Shown in pieces: positions 26,087-33,475 of a stretch of 57,754 nt of DNA. Under the pieces are notes generated by a model, which was given only the letters and a program-made list of their open reading frames with translations, did no database searches and was not told the origin of the DNA. Position 1 is the stretch's first letter. Each line of letters opens with the position of its first letter. The DNA comes from CAVHXA01 sp963639765. GTDB taxonomy: Bacteria; Bacillota; Clostridia; Oscillospirales; Oscillospiraceae. The translations under genes were made by a program, and so were the position numbers. The stretch is from the NCBI GenBank assembly GCA_963639765.1, contig CAVHXA010000011.1, positions 1 through 57,754 of the forward strand. The letters run 5' to 3'.

Positions 26087-26409
26087 ATTTGCACCCCCTA
26101 AGACTATGAGAAAAAATAATTTATAAAGCAAAATTAAAATATAATATCAAAAACGCTCATACAATAGCACATAAAAACAAAAAAATCAACTGAAAACAAA
26201 AGATTCATTAAATAAACGCTTGAATTTATGACACGCATGAATTATAATACAGCTCACCGCCACATGGAAAAGAAAAATGAGAAAACATCATGCGAGTTGC
26301 CTGCGGACCGATTTGTGAGATACTCCGTTCGTCGCAACAGCCGCATACGGCTGCATGGTTTTTGTCCATTGGCGGAATTCCACACCCCTGATTCTAAGGA
26401 GCAGTTGGT
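26087..26409 (+). promoter_or_regulatory. AT-rich LysR/putP divergent region with symporter promoter
   Basis: This 323-base region is markedly AT-rich on the LysR side. It holds a promoter towards the symporter: TTGAAT (26220-26225), a 17-base spacer and consensus TATAAT (26243-26248). That leaves a leader of about 155 bases. A short open frame starting at 26228 overlaps the -10 and lacks a ribosome binding site. No further gene or RNA was recognised. Confidence 0.6.
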
Positions 26410-27864
26410 ATGAACGTTGCAGAGCTGGTTGTTTTTATAGTTTATCTGGTATTCATGCTGGGTATAGGTGTTTTCTTTTTCCTGCGTTCAAGAGATGGCG
26501 GTGATAAAGAGTATTTTCTGGGTGGTCGGCAGATGGGACCCTGGGTTGCAGCCTTATCAGCCGGCGCGTCCGATATGTCCGCCTGGGTCCTGATGGGTCT
26601 GCCGGCCTCGATTTATGCAGCCGGCATCGGGCAGGCCTGGATTGCCATTGGACTTGCAATCGGCTATATTATAAGCTGGCTGGTTGAGGCGCCCCGTCTG
26701 CGGAAGTTTACCATTGTCTGCAAGGATTCTATCACTGTTCCGCAATATCTGACGAATCGATTTCTGTCAAAGAGCAAAACGCTGCAGGTTATTTGCGCGG
26801 TGATTTTTCTGGTGGCCTACACGGTCTATTCTGCTTCGTCAATCAAGGCCTGCGGAACATTGTTCCACACGGTGATTGGTATGAATGAAACCACGGCCAT
26901 GTATATTGCGGCATTGATCATTGTCGGCTATACGTTTTTGGGTGGGTTTAATGCCGTGTGCTGGACAGATTTTTTCCAGGGACTTTTGATGCTCGGCGCC
27001 CTGCTTGTTGCACCCATCTTTGCACTGTTTGTCATTCAGGGCGGCGGAGGTGCCGAAAACACGATTCTGCCTGCAGGCTACTGGAATCCGTTTCACAGCT
27101 GGAAGGATATTGTCTCCGGTCTCGGCTGGGGACTTGGATATTTTGGCATGCCGCATATTATTGTGCGTTTTATGTCGCTGCGCTCGGATAAAGACCTGAA
27201 AAAATCCGCGAAAATCGGCATCACATGGAATATCCTGATTGTCATTTTCTCTGTAGCAGCCGGCTGCATCGGACATATACTGCTCGGCGAAATCGAAGAC
27301 AGCTCGGTGGTGTTTATCACCATGGTCCGCAAGCTTTTTCCTGCACTCATCAGCGGTATCCTGCTGTCTGCTATTCTTGCGGCGGCCATGTCCACATGTG
27401 ATTCTCAGCTATTGGCTTCTGCTTCGGCCTTCTCTGCGGATGTTTATCAGCCGGTTCTGCGCAAAAACCGCGCATCCGACAAAGAAATGCTCTGGTCCGG
27501 ACGTTTTGTTGTGCTGGCGATTTCCGTCATAGCAGTACTGATTGCATCCAATCCCGACTCCGGAACCATCATGGGACTGGTTGAAAATGCCTGGGGTGTG
27601 TTTGGCGCGGCTTTTGGACCGGCGATTATGCTCAGTCTGTTCTGGCGCCGATTCACCTTCAGCGGCGCAATAGCCGGTATTGTGGTGGGTGCAGTGGTAG
27701 ATATCGGCTGGCTGCTGTTTATGTCGGAAACCGGTATCTATGAAATCATCCCCGGTTTTTTCGCAAGCCTTCTTGCTGCTGTCGCAGTAGCCCTGCTCAG
27801 CCGCAGCCCCTCACGCGAAATTACGGATCTCTATGATCGAGGCGTTGCGCTCGAAGACGAATAA
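26410..27864 (+). CDS. putP: Sodium:solute symporter, PutP (proline) type
   Basis: 484 residues with about 13 hydrophobic helices. It carries the PutP-like signature LSAGASDMSAWVLMGLPASIY near residue 50 and VPQYLTNRF, plus GYTFLGGFNAVCWTDFFQG. It imports a small organic solute, probably proline or a related compound, with Na+. AAGGAG lies 8-9 bases upstream. No proline catabolic genes are near; the next genes encode a CoA transferase, so another carboxylate substrate is possible. Confidence 0.88.
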   Translation: MNVAELVVFIVYLVFMLGIGVFFFLRSRDGGDKEYFLGGRQMGPWVAALSAGASDMSAWVLMGLPASIYAAGIGQAWIAIGLAIGYIISWLVEAPRLRKFTIVCKDSITVPQYLTNRFLSKSKTLQVICAVIFLVAYTVYSASSIKACGTLFHTVIGMNETTAMYIAALIIVGYTFLGGFNAVCWTDFFQGLLMLGALLVAPIFALFVIQGGGGAENTILPAGYWNPFHSWKDIVSGLGWGLGYFGMPHIIVRFMSLRSDKDLKKSAKIGITWNILIVIFSVAAGCIGHILLGEIEDSSVVFITMVRKLFPALISGILLSAILAAAMSTCDSQLLASASAFSADVYQPVLRKNRASDKEMLWSGRFVVLAISVIAVLIASNPDSGTIMGLVENAWGVFGAAFGPAIMLSLFWRRFTFSGAIAGIVVGAVVDIGWLLFMSETGIYEIIPGFFASLLAAVAVALLSRSPSREITDLYDRGVALEDE

Positions 27865-28006
27865 ACAAAAAACCGCGAGCGACCGACATCCCGCATCTTT
27901 GTCTCTGTCGGCTGCATATATACAGGGACCCGCGCAGTCAGGGATCGAATCATCCAGCTGCCGCGGGCCCTTCACTGTGTACCCGGCGGGATTCTCCCCA
28001 CCGGGC

Positions 28007-28035
28007 TTGACATTCCCGGAGCGTTGCGATAGACT
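28007..28035 (+). promoter_or_regulatory. Promoter of the CoA transferase operon
   Basis: TTGACA (28007-28012), a 17-base spacer and TAGACT (28030-28035), about 45 bases before the coding start. Upstream, 27880-28005 is GC-rich and contains partial inverted repeats (CCCGCG/CGCGGG), perhaps a putP terminator. Confidence 0.6.
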
Positions 28036-28081
28036 GAACATGTTGAAATTATCTCAAGTCTATACGAAAGGAATGGTTCCC

Positions 28082-28810
28082 TTGGCCAAATCCAAAGTCA
28101 CAACCGTAGAAGAAGCCATCAAGACCTATTGCTTCGACGGTATGACCGTTCTGCTGCCCGGTTTTGTGAATGTCGGCGTATCCGAAACTCTGATCGAGGG
28201 CCTGATCGCTGCGGGCATCAAAGATATTAGCGTTATATCCAACAACACATCTGTCCCACATCGCGGTATTGGCAAGCTAGTTGATGCCAACGTCATTAAA
28301 AAGATCACGGCATCCCACATCGGAAACAATGCGGTAACGGTCGAAAAGGTTGTTGCCGGCGAGATCAACCTGACATTTGTCCCTCAGGGCTCACTGTGCG
28401 AAAAGGTTCGTGCCGGCGGTGCCGGTATCGGCGGTATCCTTACTCCCACCGGTCTGTATACCCCCATGATGGATGGCAAGCAGGTTGTAGAATGGGATGA
28501 AGAGGCCGGCAAGTTCAAATTCCTCGAAGGCGAAATCGTTCCTGATGCCACCAAAAAGCGCTTTATTCTCGAGCTGCCCCTGCATGGCGATGTCTGCTTT
28601 GTCCACGCATGGAAGGCAGACAAGATGGGCAATGTGGTTTATCGCCGCACCTCCCGCAACTTCAACGAAGCTTTCTGCACTGCGGCTGACCACGTAATCG
28701 TAGAGGCCGAAGAAATCGTTGAAATCGGCGAGCTGGATCCCGACCAGATCATGACCCCGGGATTTGTGGTCGATGCCGTTGTGCAGGGCCGCGCCCTGAC
28801 CGAAGCGTAA
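28082..28810 (+). CDS. CoA transferase, alpha subunit (AtoD/ScoA-like)
   Basis: About 242 residues. Family I CoA-transferase A subunit: CFDGMTVLLPGFVNVGVSETLIEGL, then GAGIGGILTPTGLYTP, HAWKADKMGN and a C-terminal VDAVVQ. The start is taken as TTG at 28082, 9 bases after AAAGGA; an ATG at 28073 overlaps that site and an ATG at 28040 has none. It forms a heterotetramer with the next product and swaps CoA between carboxylic acids, for example acetoacetate or butyrate with acetyl-CoA. The exact acid is not readable. Confidence 0.9.
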   Translation: MAKSKVTTVEEAIKTYCFDGMTVLLPGFVNVGVSETLIEGLIAAGIKDISVISNNTSVPHRGIGKLVDANVIKKITASHIGNNAVTVEKVVAGEINLTFVPQGSLCEKVRAGGAGIGGILTPTGLYTPMMDGKQVVEWDEEAGKFKFLEGEIVPDATKKRFILELPLHGDVCFVHAWKADKMGNVVYRRTSRNFNEAFCTAADHVIVEAEEIVEIGELDPDQIMTPGFVVDAVVQGRALTEA

Positions 28811-28823
28811 GGAGGACTCAACC

Positions 28824-29489
28824 ATGGAACTGACCGGAAAAAATCTGATCGCTTATCGTACTGCCCGCCTTTTCAAAGACGGCGACGTTGTTAATCTGGG
28901 CATTGGCATGCCTACAATGTGCCTGGACTATCTGCCCGAAGGTGTTGATGTCTGGGTTGACTCCGAAAACGGCGTAGTTGGCCTGACCGGCGCTCCCAAA
29001 GAGGGCGAATATGCCGATCCCAACGTAGTTGATGCCGGCGGCAAGGTTTCAAAGCTTCGCGTTGGTGGCTCCTGCTTCGATTCCTTCCGTTCCTTCGGTT
29101 TTATCCGCGGCGGCCATGTGGACGCTACCGTTCTGGGTGCCTATGAGGTTGATGCAGAAGGCAATCTGGCCAACTGGATGATCCCGGGCAAGACTGCTGC
29201 CGGTATGGGCGGCGCCATGGACCTTGTCACCGGTTCAAAGACTACTATCGTAATGACAACCCATTGCGATAAGGCCGGCAACCCCAAGATTGTCCAAAAG
29301 ACATCCATGCCGTTGACAGGCTATCACTGCATCGACTACATCGTATCCGAGCTGGCTCTGATCCACATTACCCCCGAGGGGCCTGTCCTCCTCGAAACTG
29401 CTCCCGGTGTGAGCGTAGAAGATGTTGTTGCAAAAACCGGCGCCAAGCTGATTATCCCAGAAAAAGTTGGCTGCATGATCAAGGAATAA
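28824..29489 (+). CDS. CoA transferase, beta subunit (AtoA/ScoB-like)
   Basis: 221 residues with the catalytic Glu in DSENGVVGLTG, the VNLGIGMPT opening, GGHVDATVLGAYEVD and GMGGAMDLVTGSK. These are typical of family I CoA-transferase B subunits. It lies 13 bases after the A subunit with AAGGAGG upstream. The operon ends at a strong terminator at 29507. It probably supports fermentation or degradation of a short-chain or aromatic-derived acid. Confidence 0.93.
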   Translation: MELTGKNLIAYRTARLFKDGDVVNLGIGMPTMCLDYLPEGVDVWVDSENGVVGLTGAPKEGEYADPNVVDAGGKVSKLRVGGSCFDSFRSFGFIRGGHVDATVLGAYEVDAEGNLANWMIPGKTAAGMGGAMDLVTGSKTTIVMTTHCDKAGNPKIVQKTSMPLTGYHCIDYIVSELALIHITPEGPVLLETAPGVSVEDVVAKTGAKLIIPEKVGCMIKE

Positions 29490-29506
29490 GGCTGTTTCAA
29501 ATACAG

Positions 29507-29536
29507 GGTCCTCCCATACGGGAGGACCTTTTTTAT
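29507..29536 (+). terminator. Intrinsic terminator of the CoA transferase operon
   Basis: An 8-bp stem (GGTCCTCC / GGAGGACC, arms 29507-29514 and 29521-29528) is followed by TTTTTTATT. A textbook terminator. Confidence 0.9.
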
Positions 29537-29712
29537 TACTTATCGGCCAATGCAAAATCCATTTGTCGAAAACTGCAGTGCCGGCTTTACAGTTTTGCCG
29601 GATTCTTTGCACTTTCAACAAGAGATATTGACACAGAGGGATGCATTTTGTGACAATGAAACAAATCACAGAAATGCATTAGATGCTGCTCGTACAAATA
29701 CAGGATTCTGAC

Positions 29713-30999
29713 TTATTTTCCGCGTAGCTTCCCCGGAGCGGCACCTTCATATTTTGCGAAGGCCCGATACATGGTAGTCAGGCTGGAATATCCCGTCATG
29801 CGGGCAATATCCTGCACGGCCAGATCTGGGTTTGCAAGCAGCTGTTTGGCAGCGGCAATACGGGTTTGATGAATCAGATCGCGGACGCCTATACCAAAGG
29901 CTCTGCGAAACTGCGTAGCAATTTCCCGCGGCTCCATGGAAAATTCCTTGGCTACCAGTGTCAGGCAGGCCTCCGGCTGCAGGGCGATAGATCGAACATA
30001 GTCTGCCATTTTAGAAAGCAGCAATGCGCGGGATTCCGCTTTTTGGCGGGCCATCTGCTCAAGCAGCACGTCGGCAGCCTCCTCGGCCTTATCTACAAGA
30101 TCCCTGCGATATTCTGCACCCATAAAGCTCCGGCTCAGGTCTACAGTTCGCAGATACTTCAGCGGAATTACATCTTCGTCGGCAAGGTGATACTGGAGCG
30201 ATTCCCAGAAACGAAGAATACTGTTTCGCAGAGTATTCGGATAGGGCAAGCCCTGACAATTGTCGGCCAGTGCAGCCAGGGCCTCACGAAAACGTTCCAC
30301 TGTAGCACTGCGGTCCATGGCGGAAAGGGCACCGCAGATTCGCTCGGCGCGCTCATCCATCTGCTGCTCAAACTGTACTCGCTGGGTTGAGTCGTTCAGC
30401 CGCTGCATGTCTGTGTCACCGGTTGAATAGATCGGCAGACGGCCACCCTTGTGACCATAATAAAAGCGCAGGCTGTCTTCGAGCTTTGAAAACAAACGGC
30501 TGGCCTCCTGCATTTCTTCGATATCCCGATAGTAGGCACTTTCGATACCTCTGCAGCGAAACGGAATCCACGACTGTACCTGCCGACAGGCAGCTTCAAG
30601 TTCATGGTCCTGCGAATCGCAAAACCACAGAAGAAACAGATAACCGAACATCAATATTCCATATCCGCCGTTATTGCTGTTCTCCAGGGCCTGGGCCACA
30701 GCCTGACGCAGCGCCAGATGCAGACGCATACGTCCGTGATGCCGGGTTTCGATCGGCATGTTTTCCAGTGCCGGCTCCGTGATGGTGAACTTTACCAGCC
30801 GATACCCCTGCTGAGGAAAGCATACGCCTCGCTGCTTCAGTTCAAGCAGAATCTCGCCCGTATGTGCTCTGGAGTTAAAAAACAGTGCACCAAACAGACC
30901 TTCTGTCCCGTCCTGACTGGAGGGAGAGGAAAAGGAACCAAGAGAAACGACTGGGTCGAAGGAATCGTTGGACTGGAGCATTGTCTGCAGGTTCTGCAT
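29713..30999 (-). CDS. AraC-family transcriptional regulator with large N-terminal domain
   Basis: 428 residues. The C-terminal 100 residues form an AraC double HTH (VAKEFSMEPREIATQFRRAF, then AVQDIARMTGYSSLTTMYRAF). The preceding 320 residues are helical, match no effector domain I recognise, and have no transmembrane segment. It starts 10 bases after GAGAGGTGG and is divergent from the four-gene operon at 31134, separated by 134 bases. It is therefore the likely activator of that operon. Confidence 0.88.
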   Translation of the reverse strand: MQNLQTMLQSNDSFDPVVSLGSFSSPSSQDGTEGLFGALFFNSRAHTGEILLELKQRGVCFPQQGYRLVKFTITEPALENMPIETRHHGRMRLHLALRQAVAQALENSNNGGYGILMFGYLFLLWFCDSQDHELEAACRQVQSWIPFRCRGIESAYYRDIEEMQEASRLFSKLEDSLRFYYGHKGGRLPIYSTGDTDMQRLNDSTQRVQFEQQMDERAERICGALSAMDRSATVERFREALAALADNCQGLPYPNTLRNSILRFWESLQYHLADEDVIPLKYLRTVDLSRSFMGAEYRRDLVDKAEEAADVLLEQMARQKAESRALLLSKMADYVRSIALQPEACLTLVAKEFSMEPREIATQFRRAFGIGVRDLIHQTRIAAAKQLLANPDLAVQDIARMTGYSSLTTMYRAFAKYEGAAPGKLRGK

Positions 31000-31133
31000 G
31001 GGATGACACCACCTCTCACAGCATGAAATAAACTATACTCAACATCATAACATGACCGCGTTAAAAAGAAAAGCTGCAACACTGGATTTTATCCGGATGC
31101 AATATAAAAGAATTACTATAGGAGGAATTCCAT
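31000..31133 (+). promoter_or_regulatory. AraC/SnoaL-operon divergent control region
   Basis: A TATAAA -10 (31103-31108) lies about 25 bases before the first gene, with no recognisable -35 at 16-18 bases. This fits a promoter that needs an activator. A perfect ribosome binding site, ATAGGAGGAATT, follows. No direct-repeat operator could be assigned with confidence. Confidence 0.35.
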
Positions 31134-31991
31134 ATGCCTGAGATCAAGCGTTATAACTTTGACGATGTTGCCCGGGCTCTGGGTGCGAACGTCCAGCCCC
31201 GGGGCGGCGGTGCACCCGCCGGCGGACAGGGTGGTCCCGGAGGACCCGGCGGTGCTCCCGGCGGCCCCGGTGGTCCCGGCGGCCCCGGTGGTCCCGGCGG
31301 TCCCGGCGGTCCCGGCGGACCCGGCGGCCCCGGAGGACCCGGCGGCGGACAGGGTGGCCCCGGTGGCCCGGGAGGCCCTGGCGGCAAGGGCGGTATGCCT
31401 GCCGGACTGACAGCCAAGTTTGACCCGAAGGGCGTACGAAACACCGACGTTCGCATGGCTGAAACGTGGCCGGTCGAGCGTGCGCTGAAGCTGTATGACT
31501 ACTTCAAGGAAGAAGCCGAAAAGGGAACGATACTCGAGTTTGAGGGACATGCTTCCTGCTGGGCAACTATGGCTTTGTGCGCCAGACTTCCCAAAAACCA
31601 GGTCAAGCTCTACATGCCCCCGTTCCGCAAAAGCCTGGATCTGGCTCCTTTCCAGATCAGCGAGAAACTGACCGACGGTCAGATGTGTGACTACAGAATC
31701 CGCGAAGAGGGCGACGACATCTATCTTGAAGTTGTTCTGAGCGGAGACGGGAACCCTGACCCCTTTGCGGTGGCCTTTGCCGATACCACGGCTCCTGCTT
31801 TGCCCGCTGGGAAAAATATATATGTAAATCTATACGGGAACCACTATCTGCCCTGCTTCTGCCTGCCCTGGACCTATCCGGACTGCAAGACCATGTATAT
31901 GTGCACTCCCGTAGAAACCCATTGTGTCCTGTCCAATGACCCCAACGTAAAGGTGGGAGACGAGGGCAAGAACCCGTTTAAGGAGGACTGA
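31134..31991 (+). CDS. Gly-Gly-Pro repeat protein with Cys-rich C-terminal domain (operon gene 1)
   Basis: 285 residues, not recognised as a named family. Residues 1-23 are a short charged head (PEIKRYNFDDVARALGANV). Residues 24-90 are an almost pure Gly-Gly-Pro tract interrupted by Gln, Ala and Lys. Residues 95-285 form a globular domain with eight Cys (142, 149, 185, 241, 243, 251, 257, 264), including CFCLPW. There is no signal peptide or membrane helix, so it is cytosolic. The segment GTILEFEGHASCWATMALCARL faintly recalls the Csx3 core, but this is weak. The ribosome binding site is excellent. It heads an operon with three SnoaL-like genes and is probably a partner or scaffold subunit. 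Confidence 0.75.
   Translation: MPEIKRYNFDDVARALGANVQPRGGGAPAGGQGGPGGPGGAPGGPGGPGGPGGPGGPGGPGGPGGPGGPGGGQGGPGGPGGPGGKGGMPAGLTAKFDPKGVRNTDVRMAETWPVERALKLYDYFKEEAEKGTILEFEGHASCWATMALCARLPKNQVKLYMPPFRKSLDLAPFQISEKLTDGQMCDYRIREEGDDIYLEVVLSGDGNPDPFAVAFADTTAPALPAGKNIYVNLYGNHYLPCFCLPWTYPDCKTMYMCTPVETHCVLSNDPNVKVGDEGKNPFKED
31203..31403 (+). repeat. Gly-Gly-Pro coding tandem repeat, gene 1
   Basis: A 9-base-periodic, very GC-rich tract (GGTCCCGGC-type units) encodes about 20 Gly-Gly-Pro triplets. Third positions vary (GGC/GGT/GGA, CCC/CCG), so the tract is selected at protein level and not just recent slippage. Confidence 0.9.
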
Positions 31992-31993
31992 GC

Positions 31994-32719
31994 GTGAAAT
32001 ACTCTTACACCCCCCAGCAATTGATTGATCGCTGCCTGATGATCCGGGAAGCCCAGAATGTGGTAGGCAGCGCACTGCACTACGATATGCTGGCGAAATT
32101 CGATGAAATTTTCGACAAATTCTGGGCAAAGAATGAGCCTGTCTGCTTTGGTCAGAACGATGGCTATTTCCAGGGCGCTGAGGCTGTGAAGGCCTATTAC
32201 GCCAAGAAGACGGAAAATGCCAGAATCGTGACCAGATTCCTTATGGAAAAGTGGCCGGACAAATTCAAGGACATGACTGAGGCCGAGGCCTACGGTGCCG
32301 GCTATGTAAAGGGCAACGACTTCCATACCCCTATCATTGAGGTAGCAGAGGATATGAAGTCCGTCAAGTGCCTGTTCCAGGTTCAGTCTGCCAATACCAA
32401 CATCACCCCCAAGGGCCCGCTGAGCTATTGGAATCTCAGCTATCTGGGCGTGGATCTGGTTTTGGAAAATGACGAGCTGAAGATCAAGAATATGCTGTGG
32501 GTCAACGACATCGACCATCCGGTGGCTGAGCCATGGACCGAACCTACAAAGTTCGAGGATCTTCCTGAGTTTGCAGCCCTGACAAAGATCGAACAGCCAA
32601 AGCCCAATGTTCCCCAGGAGCTTTTGGCGGCTTACTATCCCGGCCGTCCCTTCCCCAAGTATCCTGCCATGCCCGAGCCCTATACCACCCTGGCTGAGAC
32701 ATTCAGCTATGGCCTTTGA
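31994..32719 (+). CDS. SnoaL/NTF2-like protein (operon gene 2)
   Basis: 241 residues with an NTF2-like cone fold pattern: helices (LIDRCLMIREAQNVVGSALHY), FDKFWAKNEPVCFG, DGYFQGAEAVKAYYAKK, then alternating strands ending LVLENDELKIKNMLWVNDID. It aligns with genes 3 and 4 around 'W-x-K ... GYxxGxxxVxxYY'. The C-terminal tail (YPAMPEPYTTLAETF) shares the PEP[YF]xTL motif with gene 4. It starts with GTG, with AAGGAGG inside the end of gene 1, so it is coupled. NTF2-like enzymes include dehydratases and isomerases of ring compounds; the substrate here is unknown. Confidence 0.8.
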   Translation: MKYSYTPQQLIDRCLMIREAQNVVGSALHYDMLAKFDEIFDKFWAKNEPVCFGQNDGYFQGAEAVKAYYAKKTENARIVTRFLMEKWPDKFKDMTEAEAYGAGYVKGNDFHTPIIEVAEDMKSVKCLFQVQSANTNITPKGPLSYWNLSYLGVDLVLENDELKIKNMLWVNDIDHPVAEPWTEPTKFEDLPEFAALTKIEQPKPNVPQELLAAYYPGRPFPKYPAMPEPYTTLAETFSYGL

Positions 32720-32736
32720 GAAAGGAGTTGACCTTG

Positions 32737-33462
32737 ATGTACAGCAAAGCAACGGATTTCTCCAAGTCTATTCAGGCCGAGCGGGCCTATGACTACGAGG
32801 AGATCAAAAAGATCATGGCCAAGCGTGCCTATCTCATGAGCACCAACCGTCGGGCAGAGGAGCTGGACACCCTCTGGACGAAAGAGCACAAGGACACCGC
32901 ATCCTATGGACGGAACTGGGGCTACTATGTTGGGCTGGACCAGATCCGGGCCTACTATGTGGATAAAAACTCCTTCGGCGGCGACGGAACAGCTATCTGC
33001 CACCCCTTCACCACCCACAAGATCAATATTGCAGACGATGGGAAGACCGCACAGGTAACCTGGTACTCCATCGGCTATGAGATCGTTAAAACCGACGACG
33101 GCTTTACCGGCTATTGGGACAACCAGCGCTGCGGCTGTGACCTTATCTTGGAGGCTGATGGCTGGAAGATCTGGCACTATTTCGCCGGCACCGACTTCTG
33201 TGTGGAGCCCGGCTACAAATATGCCGACCTGGATGTCTTTACCTACACACCTGTAGAGGCCATTCCCAAAGCAGAGTTCGGCACTCCCACGGTAGCTATG
33301 AACGCCTACAACTGCGACTATAACTATTATATGTATCCAACCATCACCCGTGAGCATGCCACCTTTAAGGATACCGTGAGCAACGGTCCTGAGGGCAACC
33401 CCAAGTTCACAGGCTTCTGGAAGCCCCACACTGGCAACTGGGAACCCCATACCGAAGGCTGA
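32737..33462 (+). CDS. SnoaL/NTF2-like protein (operon gene 3)
   Basis: 241 residues. NTF2-like: EEIKKIMAKRAYLMSTNRRA, ELDTLWTKEHKDTASYGRN, GYYVGLDQIRAYYVDKN, strands TAQVTWYSIGYEIV, and GCDLILEADGWKIWHYFAGTD. The helix-strand order and 'DGWKIWHY' strand resemble the SnoaL_4 / scytalone dehydratase / BaiE group of lyases. The tail (FTGFWKPHTGNWEPHTEG) is Trp/His-rich and lacks the PEP motif. The ATG at 32737 follows AAAGGAG by 9 bases; an upstream TTG is less likely. It has 13 bases to gene 4. Confidence 0.82.
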   Translation: MYSKATDFSKSIQAERAYDYEEIKKIMAKRAYLMSTNRRAEELDTLWTKEHKDTASYGRNWGYYVGLDQIRAYYVDKNSFGGDGTAICHPFTTHKINIADDGKTAQVTWYSIGYEIVKTDDGFTGYWDNQRCGCDLILEADGWKIWHYFAGTDFCVEPGYKYADLDVFTYTPVEAIPKAEFGTPTVAMNAYNCDYNYYMYPTITREHATFKDTVSNGPEGNPKFTGFWKPHTGNWEPHTEG

Positions 33463-33475
33463 GGAGGCGAAGAGA

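Noticed and set aside
26228..26413. Short plus-strand frame before putP
   Set aside because: Its start codon overlaps the -10 element of the promoter at 26220-26248, and it has no ribosome binding site.
31151..31456. Minus-strand open frame encoding a Pro-Pro-Gly collagen-like protein
   Set aside because: It is the exact antisense of the Gly-Gly-Pro tract of gene 1; GGP read backwards gives GPP. It has no ribosome binding site and no continuation.
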